Shown here in pieces: positions 57,035-64,000 of a stretch of DNA of 64,000 bases. The first letter of the stretch is position 1; each line of letters begins with the position of its first letter. The translations under genes and the position numbers were made by a program. Origin of the DNA: Agaribacterium haliotis (GTDB lineage: Bacteria > Pseudomonadota > Gammaproteobacteria > Pseudomonadales > Cellvibrionaceae); assembly GCF_002312815.1 (NCBI RefSeq), contig NZ_NKQJ01000015.1, positions 55,422-119,421 of the forward strand, given 5' to 3'. A model generated the notes under the pieces. The model was given only the letters and a program-made list of their open reading frames with translations. It was not told the DNA's origin and ran no database searches.

Positions 57035-57571
57035 TTAACAGCGGCTGTAGAGCTCTAACGGAAACTGTTCGCAGATTTCCATACAGGGTTTTCCGCCAGA
57101 CATGATGCGATAGACACGGTTGATATGCATGCTGTCGCGACCTATCGATATCAGCTCACGATAGGTTTCCAAACCCGTCTCCCTAAGCAGCTCACCAATG
57201 CCAACACGATCGGCTTCAAGCTCTTGCACCAGGCTGCTGGGCAACACCGCCGGATTGACAAACGAGCGCGCCAGCGCGTAAAGGCGCTCACTATCGGCAC
57301 CACTCAAACTCACGCGCCTCTCTATGACCTCGCTCTCGCGCGGCAGCGCCAGACTCGCACTGGGCTTAGCTAACACCGTGCGACACTGGGCCAAACGATT
57401 GACATTGACCGGCTCCCAGAAATAACTCTCGAGGATCTTTGTCACAGTGCCGTCGGTGGTTAACAGCACCCGCAAGAAGGCGGGTAATTCTTTTAAGTTC
57501 AGCTGCTCACCACTGTCGAGTTCGAGCAGGTCGGAACCAGCATAACCGCTGGATGCAAATAAATTTCTCAT
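57035..57571 (-). CDS. UbiC-like / chorismate lyase-superfamily protein
   Basis: 178 residues. The LPAFLRVLLTTDGTVTKILE and SYFWEPV segments and the following beta-rich fold resemble the DUF98/Rv2949c-type chorismate-pyruvate lyase superfamily. It may be an enzyme on aromatic acids or only a related ligand-binding fold. It is convergent with the AraC gene. Confidence 0.6.
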   Translation of the reverse strand: MRNLFASSGYAGSDLLELDSGEQLNLKELPAFLRVLLTTDGTVTKILESYFWEPVNVNRLAQCRTVLAKPSASLALPRESEVIERRVSLSGADSERLYALARSFVNPAVLPSSLVQELEADRVGIGELLRETGLETYRELISIGRDSMHINRVYRIMSGGKPCMEICEQFPLELYSRC

Positions 57572-57843
57572 ACGTTAAAACAAGAGGCGCTGTGCGCCGC
57601 TAAATCCTTTTTTACCACAGCCCTAAATGCTCGCAGGTAGAGTGACTGCAAAACAGGCGACAGTCTGGAAAACAGGCTCACAGCGCCCGACCCGGCTTTA
57701 TTGACCTGAATTAGTTAAGGCTAATTTTGTACACATTCTAATGCATCTTACCGCTTTATTACGGTAAAATCCGCGCTCGCGCCCCGGCGCACCTGCACGT
57801 CAGTGCAAGCTCTACTCTAGTACCCTAAGACGAGGACACTACC
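57572..57843. other. 272-nt intergenic region
   Basis: Separates the UbiC-like gene (start at 57571) from the aminotransferase (start at 57844). No gene is apparent; an AT-rich stretch near 57710-57770 may hold promoters for both. Confidence 0.3.
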
Positions 57844-59124
57844 TTGAACCTGCAAAGCGCAAGCAAAGATCAACTACAACAATGGGCCCAGCAACTACAG
57901 AGCGAGTACGAAACCATTAAGGCCAAAAAACTCGGCCTCGATCTAACGCGCGGCAAACCCTCGACAGAGCAACTGAGCCTCAGCGACGCAATGGACGGTA
58001 TACTCAAGGGCAATTACCTCGATGCCAGCGGCACGGATGTGCGCAACTACGGCGGCCTCGATGGCATTCAGGCAGCCCGCGAACTCGGAGCCGAAATGAC
58101 CGGCGTACCCGCAGCCAACGTGTTGGCCGCAGGCAATTCAAGTTTAACGCTGATGCACCAGGCGATGAGCATTGCCTACCTCTACGGTTTAAACGGCCCG
58201 GAAAGCGCCTGGAACAAACAAGAAAGCGCAACCGTTATCTGCCCTGTGCCAGGCTATGATCGCCACTACGGCGTATGTGAGCACTTAGGCATCGACATGG
58301 TCACCGTCGGCATGGACCAAAACGGCCCGGATATGGACGCCGTTGAAAAACTAATTAAAGAAGACGACAGCATCGTCGGCCTGTGGTGTGTACCGCGCTT
58401 TTCCAACCCTACCGGTGTCGTTTACAGCGATGAGGTCGTTGAGCGCATCGCCAAACTCGCCAATATTGCCAACCCCAACTTCCGCGTTTTTTGGGACAAC
58501 GCCTACGCCGTTCACGCACTCAGTGACGACGCCCCACAACTGCTAAATATCTGGCAGGCCTGCCAGGCTGCGGGTACCGAAGACAGCGTGCTGCAGTTTG
58601 CATCAACCTCGAAAATTACCTTTGCCGGCGCTGGCGTTGCATTTATGGCTGCGAGCGATGCAAACCTCAAAGGCTTTAAAAAGAGCCTGGCTTTTATGAC
58701 CATCGGCCCAGATAAGGTCAACCAATTGCGTCACGTCGAATTTTTCAAAGCCGACGGTGCTTTAACCGCTCATATGAATAAACACGCCGACATCATTCGC
58801 CCGCGCTTTGACTCCGTGCTGCGCCACCTTGAAGCCGCGTTTGGCGACAATGAGCTCGGCACCTGGGAAAGTGCCCAAGGCGGTTATTTTATTAGCTTCG
58901 ATACCCAGCCAGGGCTCGCCAAAGAAGTTGTGCAGCTGGCTGCCGATGCCGGCGTTAAACTGACCCCAGCCGGCGCGACCTTTCCCTACGGTAAAGACCC
59001 GAAAGACAGCAATATCCGTATCGCTCCAACCGTGCCAACGGTCGAACAGGTAGATGAAGCAATGAAAGTATTTGTATGCTGCGTAAAGCTCGCATCTGTC
59101 AAACAGGCGCTGACTCAGGCCTAA
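57844..59124 (+). CDS. class Ic aspartate aminotransferase-like enzyme
   Basis: 426 residues of PLP fold-type I. The characteristic N-terminal segment is LDLTRGKPSTEQLSLSDAM. GNSSLTLMHQ and PVPGYDRHYGVCEH follow, then the aldimine Lys in STSKITFAGAGVAF. This matches the Corynebacterium AspT-like class Ic group, which uses aspartate and 2-oxoglutarate. The ATG encodes MNLQSASKDQL. A strong terminator follows. Confidence 0.88.
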   Translation: MNLQSASKDQLQQWAQQLQSEYETIKAKKLGLDLTRGKPSTEQLSLSDAMDGILKGNYLDASGTDVRNYGGLDGIQAARELGAEMTGVPAANVLAAGNSSLTLMHQAMSIAYLYGLNGPESAWNKQESATVICPVPGYDRHYGVCEHLGIDMVTVGMDQNGPDMDAVEKLIKEDDSIVGLWCVPRFSNPTGVVYSDEVVERIAKLANIANPNFRVFWDNAYAVHALSDDAPQLLNIWQACQAAGTEDSVLQFASTSKITFAGAGVAFMAASDANLKGFKKSLAFMTIGPDKVNQLRHVEFFKADGALTAHMNKHADIIRPRFDSVLRHLEAAFGDNELGTWESAQGGYFISFDTQPGLAKEVVQLAADAGVKLTPAGATFPYGKDPKDSNIRIAPTVPTVEQVDEAMKVFVCCVKLASVKQALTQA

Positions 59125-59155
59125 CGCCGTAACGCGCCTAATCCTGCGCAAATAA

Positions 59156-59183
59156 AAGCCGGGCCCTCTGCCCGGCTTTTTTT
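59156..59183 (+). terminator. terminator after the aminotransferase
   Basis: AGCCGGGC-CCTCT-GCCCGGCT followed by six T. It also lies downstream of the convergent beta-helix gene. Confidence 0.9.
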
Positions 59184-59193
59184 CGCCAATTGA

Positions 59194-61410
59194 TTACTGC
59201 TTAATAAAAACAAATCTATCCGCATTCCACTCCCAGGTTGAACTGGAATTACCCGCGCTGCGAATACGAATGCTCTGCTGGCCGGCCTCGAGCGGAATCA
59301 GTGCATTGGGGTTTAGCTGAATAAACTTGTCCCAATTTCCATTGTTTGGAACCGACTCGAAAATATAAGAAACACCGTTGAGCAACAGCTCAATCGCACC
59401 GCCGCTCTGGGTTGTAGCAAGCCATGCCTGCATGCGATAGTTGCCCGCCACCGGCACTTGCAACTGGTAATCAGCCCAATCCCCACGCTGATTAAAGTTA
59501 ATTGCGTCCACACCATCGGCCGTTGTGTAGCGCTGAAAACCGCCGTAGCTGCCGCCGGTCTGAACAAAGTTTTCAGCCTGAACAACAAATTCCACGGCCG
59601 TGCTATCAGCGCGCTTAAAGCGCAGCCAGTTCAAATTAAAGTTACCGCCAATTACTTCAAGTCGCAGTTGTGCTGATGAATGTGCATTAATGTTTACATT
59701 CTTCAGTGTCACTGTTTTCCAATTTTGCCAGCCGCCGGTGCCATCAAATTCCATCACGGCAAGCGACCGCGAAGCTAAAATTAGTTTTACAGCCTTAGCG
59801 CCGGCGCTGTCTTTTGCTGCAACACGCAACTCTATATCGTAATTGCCCGGCGCTACGTCGGCCAGGCTGTATTCAAGCCACTCGCCATCGGCCAGCCAAC
59901 CCAAATTAAAACCACCGCCGCTATCTGTCGTTGTTTGAATATCTATGTGCTCATCGGGTCGATAGGCCCGCCCCGAATTACCTTGATCACTATCGTGATA
60001 GGCCACCCCCTCTCCGCCGACATCAAAGTCTTCAAGCTCAAGCAACCCGGGGATAGTCATCGATTTATAAGCGTGTTGCTCTTCGCTCGGTATCGAAGGC
60101 GAAGGGCTAGGCAGTGCGCTCGGAGCGGGCGTCGGCGCGGCACCGACATAAAGATAATAACTAACATCATCACTGCGATCGGCCTTGGGGTTGCGCTTGT
60201 AAGCGTTGTTAGTTCGCTGCCAGACAAAGTTATTGTCAAAGATCACAGAAGCGCGATCAATCACACGCCCGGGGTGAAACGAAAAACCCTGCTTCCAATT
60301 TGAAGAGGAATCAGCGTAAAAGATATGATTGTTTTGCCAGGTATTTCTCGCCGTCGCTGGCTGGCCATTACTTTCGCTGCCGTTTTCCTGAAAGCCGCCA
60401 TCGCCGTCTCGCACATGTATGCCAACGTTAGCATCAATTAAGTTATCGACGGAGGCGATTTCTGTCCATACCATCCAGCGCGAGCCAGAATCAACCAACA
60501 CATTAGCGCGAGTAATCGAGTTTTTTGTGTAGGCGTCAATATCGATACCATCTACATCAGCGTCAAAAATAAGATTATTTTCAACGCGAATACCATTGGA
60601 CGCTTTGACGTGAATAGCCCTGCGCGTTGAGTTGTAAATAAAGTTCCCCCTTACCAAGCTATCGCCGTAGACATTATTTAAAAACAAAACATTGCGACAA
60701 TTATCGGTGTTTAAACCCTCTACCTTGAGCGCCTTTGCATAACGAGTATAAACAGCTGCCAGGCGATCATTGCCGAGCAATTTACCGCGCTTGGTGCCCA
60801 AAATTTTAACGTTGGCTTTCGCTTTAGTATTGCTGCCGCGCACCTCAAAAATCCCGTTGATCACATCTGAAACAGAGTACTCATCGGGGATGGTTCCGGG
60901 AATTACCGGCCCGGTGTAGCGCACGGTGCCATCAATCCATACCGTAGTGTTCTCACCGACCTGAATGAGTTTTTCTCTTGAGGTGACATCGACCGTACCG
61001 CGAAAAACAAAGGTGCCTCCGGCCGCCGCAATCGCCGCCCGGTGCTGCTCTAGGTTGCTATTGTTTACGATGGTAGCAGCACCGCTATAAGTTGCTGGCC
61101 TGTCGTTAGCCAGCCAGCTCAGGGTGTTTTTTACCGCATCCATCTGGGCGATATTGCTAGCAAACTCTCCTTCGGTTAAGCGCGAATTGTGAACTGAAGC
61201 AGGCAATTCAGCACTTTGTAACCACGCGCGCAGCTGTGCAACACTGCCACTGCCCGCTGGAGCATCGCGCAAGCGCACTTGGCCGCCATTGTTTGCATCA
61301 ACCAGCGTATAGGCAGAATGATCTTCATAGACCGCTGCGTGAGTTAACGCCGAAAAAAATAAAGAAAACCCGGTAAAAAACAATACTGAAAACAAACTCG
61401 AACGCTTCAT
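59194..61410 (-). CDS. secreted right-handed beta-helix protein with two CBM6-like modules
   Basis: 738 residues. The signal peptide ends THA-A (about 25). The region about 80-425 is a right-handed parallel beta-helix with short Asn-rich turns (GIRVENNLIFDADVDGIDID), the fold of many polysaccharide lyases and glycosidases. A Pro/Ser linker (YVGAAPTPAPSALPSPSPS) leads to two CBM6/CBM35-like jelly-rolls (about 455-600, 610-738). Each has a YHD/FQRYT-type start and a GEWLEYSL or GDWADYQL motif. No family-specific catalytic residues were recognised. ATG 61410 has AAGG upstream. Confidence 0.8.
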   Translation of the reverse strand: MKRSSLFSVLFFTGFSLFFSALTHAAVYEDHSAYTLVDANNGGQVRLRDAPAGSGSVAQLRAWLQSAELPASVHNSRLTEGEFASNIAQMDAVKNTLSWLANDRPATYSGAATIVNNSNLEQHRAAIAAAGGTFVFRGTVDVTSREKLIQVGENTTVWIDGTVRYTGPVIPGTIPDEYSVSDVINGIFEVRGSNTKAKANVKILGTKRGKLLGNDRLAAVYTRYAKALKVEGLNTDNCRNVLFLNNVYGDSLVRGNFIYNSTRRAIHVKASNGIRVENNLIFDADVDGIDIDAYTKNSITRANVLVDSGSRWMVWTEIASVDNLIDANVGIHVRDGDGGFQENGSESNGQPATARNTWQNNHIFYADSSSNWKQGFSFHPGRVIDRASVIFDNNFVWQRTNNAYKRNPKADRSDDVSYYLYVGAAPTPAPSALPSPSPSIPSEEQHAYKSMTIPGLLELEDFDVGGEGVAYHDSDQGNSGRAYRPDEHIDIQTTTDSGGGFNLGWLADGEWLEYSLADVAPGNYDIELRVAAKDSAGAKAVKLILASRSLAVMEFDGTGGWQNWKTVTLKNVNINAHSSAQLRLEVIGGNFNLNWLRFKRADSTAVEFVVQAENFVQTGGSYGGFQRYTTADGVDAINFNQRGDWADYQLQVPVAGNYRMQAWLATTQSGGAIELLLNGVSYIFESVPNNGNWDKFIQLNPNALIPLEAGQQSIRIRSAGNSSSTWEWNADRFVFIKQ

Positions 61411-61981
61411 CACTTTTCCTTTTATTAGATGAGTATCAGCCAGCTTTGACGACGACATATAACAAGGAAAAGACAAATCTTGACAGAAGCAAACAGAGCC
61501 AAATACCACAGAGGGCGGCGCCGAGAACAAGGATTTATTCCGCAGTTATTTTTGTGCCATAGCAATTAAAATTAATTAACGGCAATTCAGGTGACAACAA
61601 CAGAATGTCGATTTACAAACAGATCGGCCGCTCGATTATTCTTATTCCGGCCAACCTGTCTTACCTCGATAAAGGCAGAACTAAAATTTAGGCAAGCAAC
61701 GCATGCATTGCAAGTAACAACTTAAGGCTTTGTGTTCGTTTACACAGCCATTAGTAAAATAATGGCACACAAAGAAAGCTTTTGAGCTCCATCAATTACT
61801 GCAATACGATTTTATTGCTAAGCCTTTTAAATAAAAGAACACGATGTAAACGTTAACAAATAAGAGGATGTAAAAACTAATAAAGCTACAAAGAAGAGAT
61901 TCAATTAAAAGGGGGGGGGATTTAATTAAAAAAGAGATATTAATTAAATAAGCCCGTAGCAGAGGCTTATATCATATACCC
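61411..61981. other. 571-nt AT-rich intergenic region
   Basis: No gene is seen. The sequence is far richer in A/T than its surroundings. It has several TTAATTAA-type repeats (61924-61950) and a run of nine G at 61911-61919. It lies upstream of the beta-helix gene and downstream of the porin gene, so it probably holds the beta-helix promoter. Confidence 0.6.
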
Positions 61982-63307
61982 CTACCACCAGTGCTCCAGC
62001 TGAGTACCGAGCGTCCAACCCTCATCGCTATCGAGATAAGCTGCGCCGCCGACCTGGCCAACAAATGCGTCAGACCAGCTGGCATAGGTTGCAAAAAAAC
62101 GCAGCGCAGGGCGCTGGTAAAAAGAAAATTCAGGCTTTAATTCATAAGCCAACGTAGTTTTCACAAGAAAGCCGTCCTGGGCGTGATAGTCGTCGTTAAC
62201 GTGATCAAGGCCCAGCTCAAACGACGCCATGCCATATTTACTCAAGCGATACATCGGCCGCGAGCCCATACTAAACCACGAAAAGCGTGAGCCCTCTTGG
62301 CCAGGCACATCACCATCGGCCAGGGCGTAGAGCAAGACACTCTGCACAGCAAAATTACCGTACACATCAACCGTGTGCTGGTTCACCCACTCCAAGGCCC
62401 AGTTGTCCTCATAGAGCCTATCCTGGCCGTCGCGCACGGGTTGCGGCCCGCCAAAGTGATTCTGTTGTACCGCAGCGCCACTGCGCAAGGTAAGGCCACT
62501 GAGTAATTCACCGTGCAGCACGTCTTCAACGATCAACCAGGAACCGGCCGCGACACCATTTTTTTTGTGCAGACCGAGAGTTTTATTCTCGTGCCGTTCA
62601 TTAATCAGCGCCCAAAAGCTAAGCTGGCTGCGTTCACTTAGCGAATAATCCAGCAAACGTAAATCTACGCCCGTGGTATAAAGCTGCTGCATCGAGCCAT
62701 CAACAGCTTGCAGTTCATCGGCACTGCGAATTAAAGTCGCAGTAAACTCCGCGTCAAACAGTTTTACGCCTTCAAGGCCGAGCGCGCCTTCGGCACCCTG
62801 AACCGTATTCAACCAATAATAATCCAGCAAATGCAGGTCGCGCCTATCGAAATACCGCTTGCCCATCCACACATCGGCGCCGCCTGGAAGTACGTTATTA
62901 AACTTTAAATACAGTTGCTCGGTATTATCAAAACTAAAGCTGTCATCCTCGCCATGCTTGCTGTAAGCGCTCTGCATAAAATAAAGCTGATAACTCAAAT
63001 CGTTTTCCGTGGCGCTCGGCTCTCGGTAGTGATAATCCACCGCAAGCTCACCGTAACTATCGGCCTCGTTGCCAAAGCGGTATTTGGCCTGCGCGCCTGG
63101 CGCTTGAAAACTCACCTGCTCGGCACCAGATTGGCTCATGCCTACTGAGTGGCGAATATAACCGTCTAATTCCAATTGATGTGGCCCCGAGCTCAACGCC
63201 AAACCAGGTATCGCCGAGCCAGCCGACAGAGTAAATAAAGCTGCGCAGATAATATGTCTCACAAAGCGTCCATGTGATCTAGGTGGGAGGATAACAATGT
63301 GCCCCAT
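61982..63307 (-). CDS. LamB-type carbohydrate porin
   Basis: Up to 441 residues of outer-membrane barrel: GYIRHSVGMSQSG and AKYRFGNEADSYGEL near the N-terminus, WMGKRYFDRRDLHLLDYYW in the middle, and the C-terminal GTQLEHWW end typical of maltoporins. It should let oligosaccharides enter the periplasm, plausibly those released by the GH86 enzymes. The start is uncertain: ATG 63307 or a GTG at 63262 that gives a cleaner signal peptide (VRHIICAALFTLSAG). Confidence 0.85.
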   Translation of the reverse strand: MGHIVILPPRSHGRFVRHIICAALFTLSAGSAIPGLALSSGPHQLELDGYIRHSVGMSQSGAEQVSFQAPGAQAKYRFGNEADSYGELAVDYHYREPSATENDLSYQLYFMQSAYSKHGEDDSFSFDNTEQLYLKFNNVLPGGADVWMGKRYFDRRDLHLLDYYWLNTVQGAEGALGLEGVKLFDAEFTATLIRSADELQAVDGSMQQLYTTGVDLRLLDYSLSERSQLSFWALINERHENKTLGLHKKNGVAAGSWLIVEDVLHGELLSGLTLRSGAAVQQNHFGGPQPVRDGQDRLYEDNWALEWVNQHTVDVYGNFAVQSVLLYALADGDVPGQEGSRFSWFSMGSRPMYRLSKYGMASFELGLDHVNDDYHAQDGFLVKTTLAYELKPEFSFYQRPALRFFATYASWSDAFVGQVGGAAYLDSDEGWTLGTQLEHWW

Positions 63308-63369
63308 TGTAGCCGCGCCAGATAAAGACTGACCAGCGCGGCAGTTGCCAAGCTGTTAATTGCTTCTGC

Positions 63370-64000
63370 TTAGTTTTCCGTTTCTGGCGCTTGTTCGGCT
63401 TGCTCGTCCATTCCTTCAATCCACAATAGCCCTAAGTGGCGGCGCAAGGCCTGGTTCTTATTGCAGTTCGGCACATCTTTTTTATTTTCCAGAGCCTGAC
63501 AACGCTCCAGATGTAACTCTTCGGCCTGAGCGAGGCGGTGGCTGAGTTCAGCACTGATATCGAGCTCATCCTCTTGCGGGTCGTTTACCGGATCGTAGTC
63601 AATAACGTCATCAACAGGCTCAGATGGCTCGGGCTCAGGAGTTGGGCTCGGCTCGAGAGAAGGTAAGGGCGACGGCTCTGGGCTCGGCTGCGGCGATGGC
63701 GATGGACTTGGCACCGGCGTTGGCGATGGACTTGGCACCGGCGTTGGCGATGGACTCGGCACCGGCGTTGGCGATGGACTCGGCACCGGCGTTGGCGATG
63801 GACTCGGCACCGGCGTCGGAGATGGACTTGGCTGCGGCGTCGGCGATGGGCTCGGCACCGGCGTTGGCGATGGACTTGGCACCGGCGTCGGCGATGGACT
63901 TGGCACCGGCGTCGGCGATGGACTTGGCACCGGCGTCGGCGATGGACTTGGCACCGGCGTCGGCGATGGACTTGGCACCGGCGTCGGCGATGGACTTGGC
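63370..64000 (-). CDS. Pro/Ser/Thr-repeat protein (partial, N-terminus outside window)
   Basis: The C-terminal 210 residues are present. The first ~100 are [12 protein letters not shown] repeats, then an acidic spacer [18 protein letters not shown] and a ~75-residue helical end with two Cys ([15 protein letters not shown]). Such repeats are flexible linkers in secreted carbohydrate-active or surface proteins of Cellvibrionaceae. The upstream domain cannot be seen. The frame runs off the right edge. Confidence 0.75.
   Translation of the reverse strand, partial: PSPSPTPVPSPSPTPVPSPSPTPVPSPSPTPVPSPSPTPVPSPSPTPVPSPSPTPQPSPSPTPVPSPSPTPVPSPSPTPVPSPSPTPVPSPSPTPVPSPSPSPQPSPEPSPLPSLEPSPTPEPEPSEPVDDVIDYDPVNDPQEDELDISAELSHRLAQAEELHLERCQALENKKDVPNCNKNQALRRHLGLLWIEGMDEQAEQAPETEN
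63694..64000 (-). repeat. 24-bp tandem repeats encoding PSPSPTPV
   Basis: About 13 contiguous 24-bp units of the form ggcgatggacttggcaccgg plus cgtc/cgtt, in one reading frame. Most variation is in third positions (gtc/gtt, ctt/ctc); one unit has Gln for Val. They continue past the window edge. Confidence 0.92.

Overview
The window looks like the chromosome of a marine, polysaccharide-degrading gammaproteobacterium, most like the Cellvibrionaceae (Saccharophagus/Teredinibacter/Agarilytica-type). This rests on three things: the gammaproteobacterial tRNA-tufB-secE-nusG-rplKA order, the hemA-prfA-prmC / lolB / tRNA-Gln-prs-rplY-pth-ychF block, and two GH86 agarase/porphyranase-type enzymes beside a SemiSWEET transporter, an AraC regulator and a LamB-type porin. 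No insertion sequence, prophage, CRISPR array or rRNA gene was seen. The taxonomic placement is an inference from gene content and order.

Layout. 1-4.0 kb (minus strand): translation cluster with tRNA-Thr(TGT), tRNA-Tyr, tRNA-Gly, tRNA-Thr(GGT), tuf, tRNA-Trp, secE, nusG, rplK and rplA (cut by the left edge). 4-11.2 kb (minus): SPOR-like protein, coaX, birA, alr, malic enzyme, avtA-type transaminase and a CheY-like receiver. 11.4-16.6 kb (plus): M16 peptidase lipoprotein and a chemoreceptor. 16.6-20.3 kb (minus): two spondin-domain secreted proteins upstream of a response regulator/histidine kinase pair. 20.5-23.7 kb (minus): hemA-prfA-prmC. 23.9-30.2 kb (plus): TPR lipoprotein, lolB, tRNA-Gln, prs, rplY, pth, ychF and tRNA-Met. 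ispE, often found between lolB and tRNA-Gln, is absent. 30.3-37.3 kb: small unknown protein, deoxyinosine glycosylase, sigma factor with a 59-residue zinc-type anti-sigma, TSUP transporter, a 1002-residue chemoreceptor with about nine HAMP-like units, DUF1415 and a phosphoribosyltransferase.

37.35-40.1 kb (minus) is a four-gene RiPP cluster: a signal-peptide-bearing precursor with ten Cys in EGKCG/DGKCG repeats, a DUF692/MNIO enzyme, a DUF2063 partner and a DoxX membrane protein. This is the hvfABCD (oxazolin/bufferin-like, copper-binding) arrangement. 40.2-46 kb holds a GGDEF/EAL protein with a degenerate GGDEF, an alpha/beta-hydrolase fold protein lacking the nucleophile Ser, and two outer-membrane barrel proteins.

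46-49.9 kb (minus) is the most intriguing unit: aldehyde dehydrogenase, an APH-fold small-molecule kinase and an enolase homologue, packed with 0-2 nt gaps. The enolase keeps its metal ligands and catalytic Lys pair but has E-to-D, H-to-A and N-to-L changes at otherwise near-invariant active-site positions. The three activities read as a route: aldehyde to acid, to a phospho-acid, to a phosphoenolpyruvate-like product. I know of no described pathway with this exact gene set. An FNR/Anr-like box lies upstream. 50.1-63.3 kb is a red-algal galactan-type utilisation region: membrane protein, tandem GH86, SemiSWEET, AraC, UbiC-like protein, class Ic aminotransferase, secreted beta-helix protein with two CBM6-like modules, and LamB-type porin. 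The right edge carries the C-terminal part of a protein with 24-bp repeats encoding PSPSPTPV.
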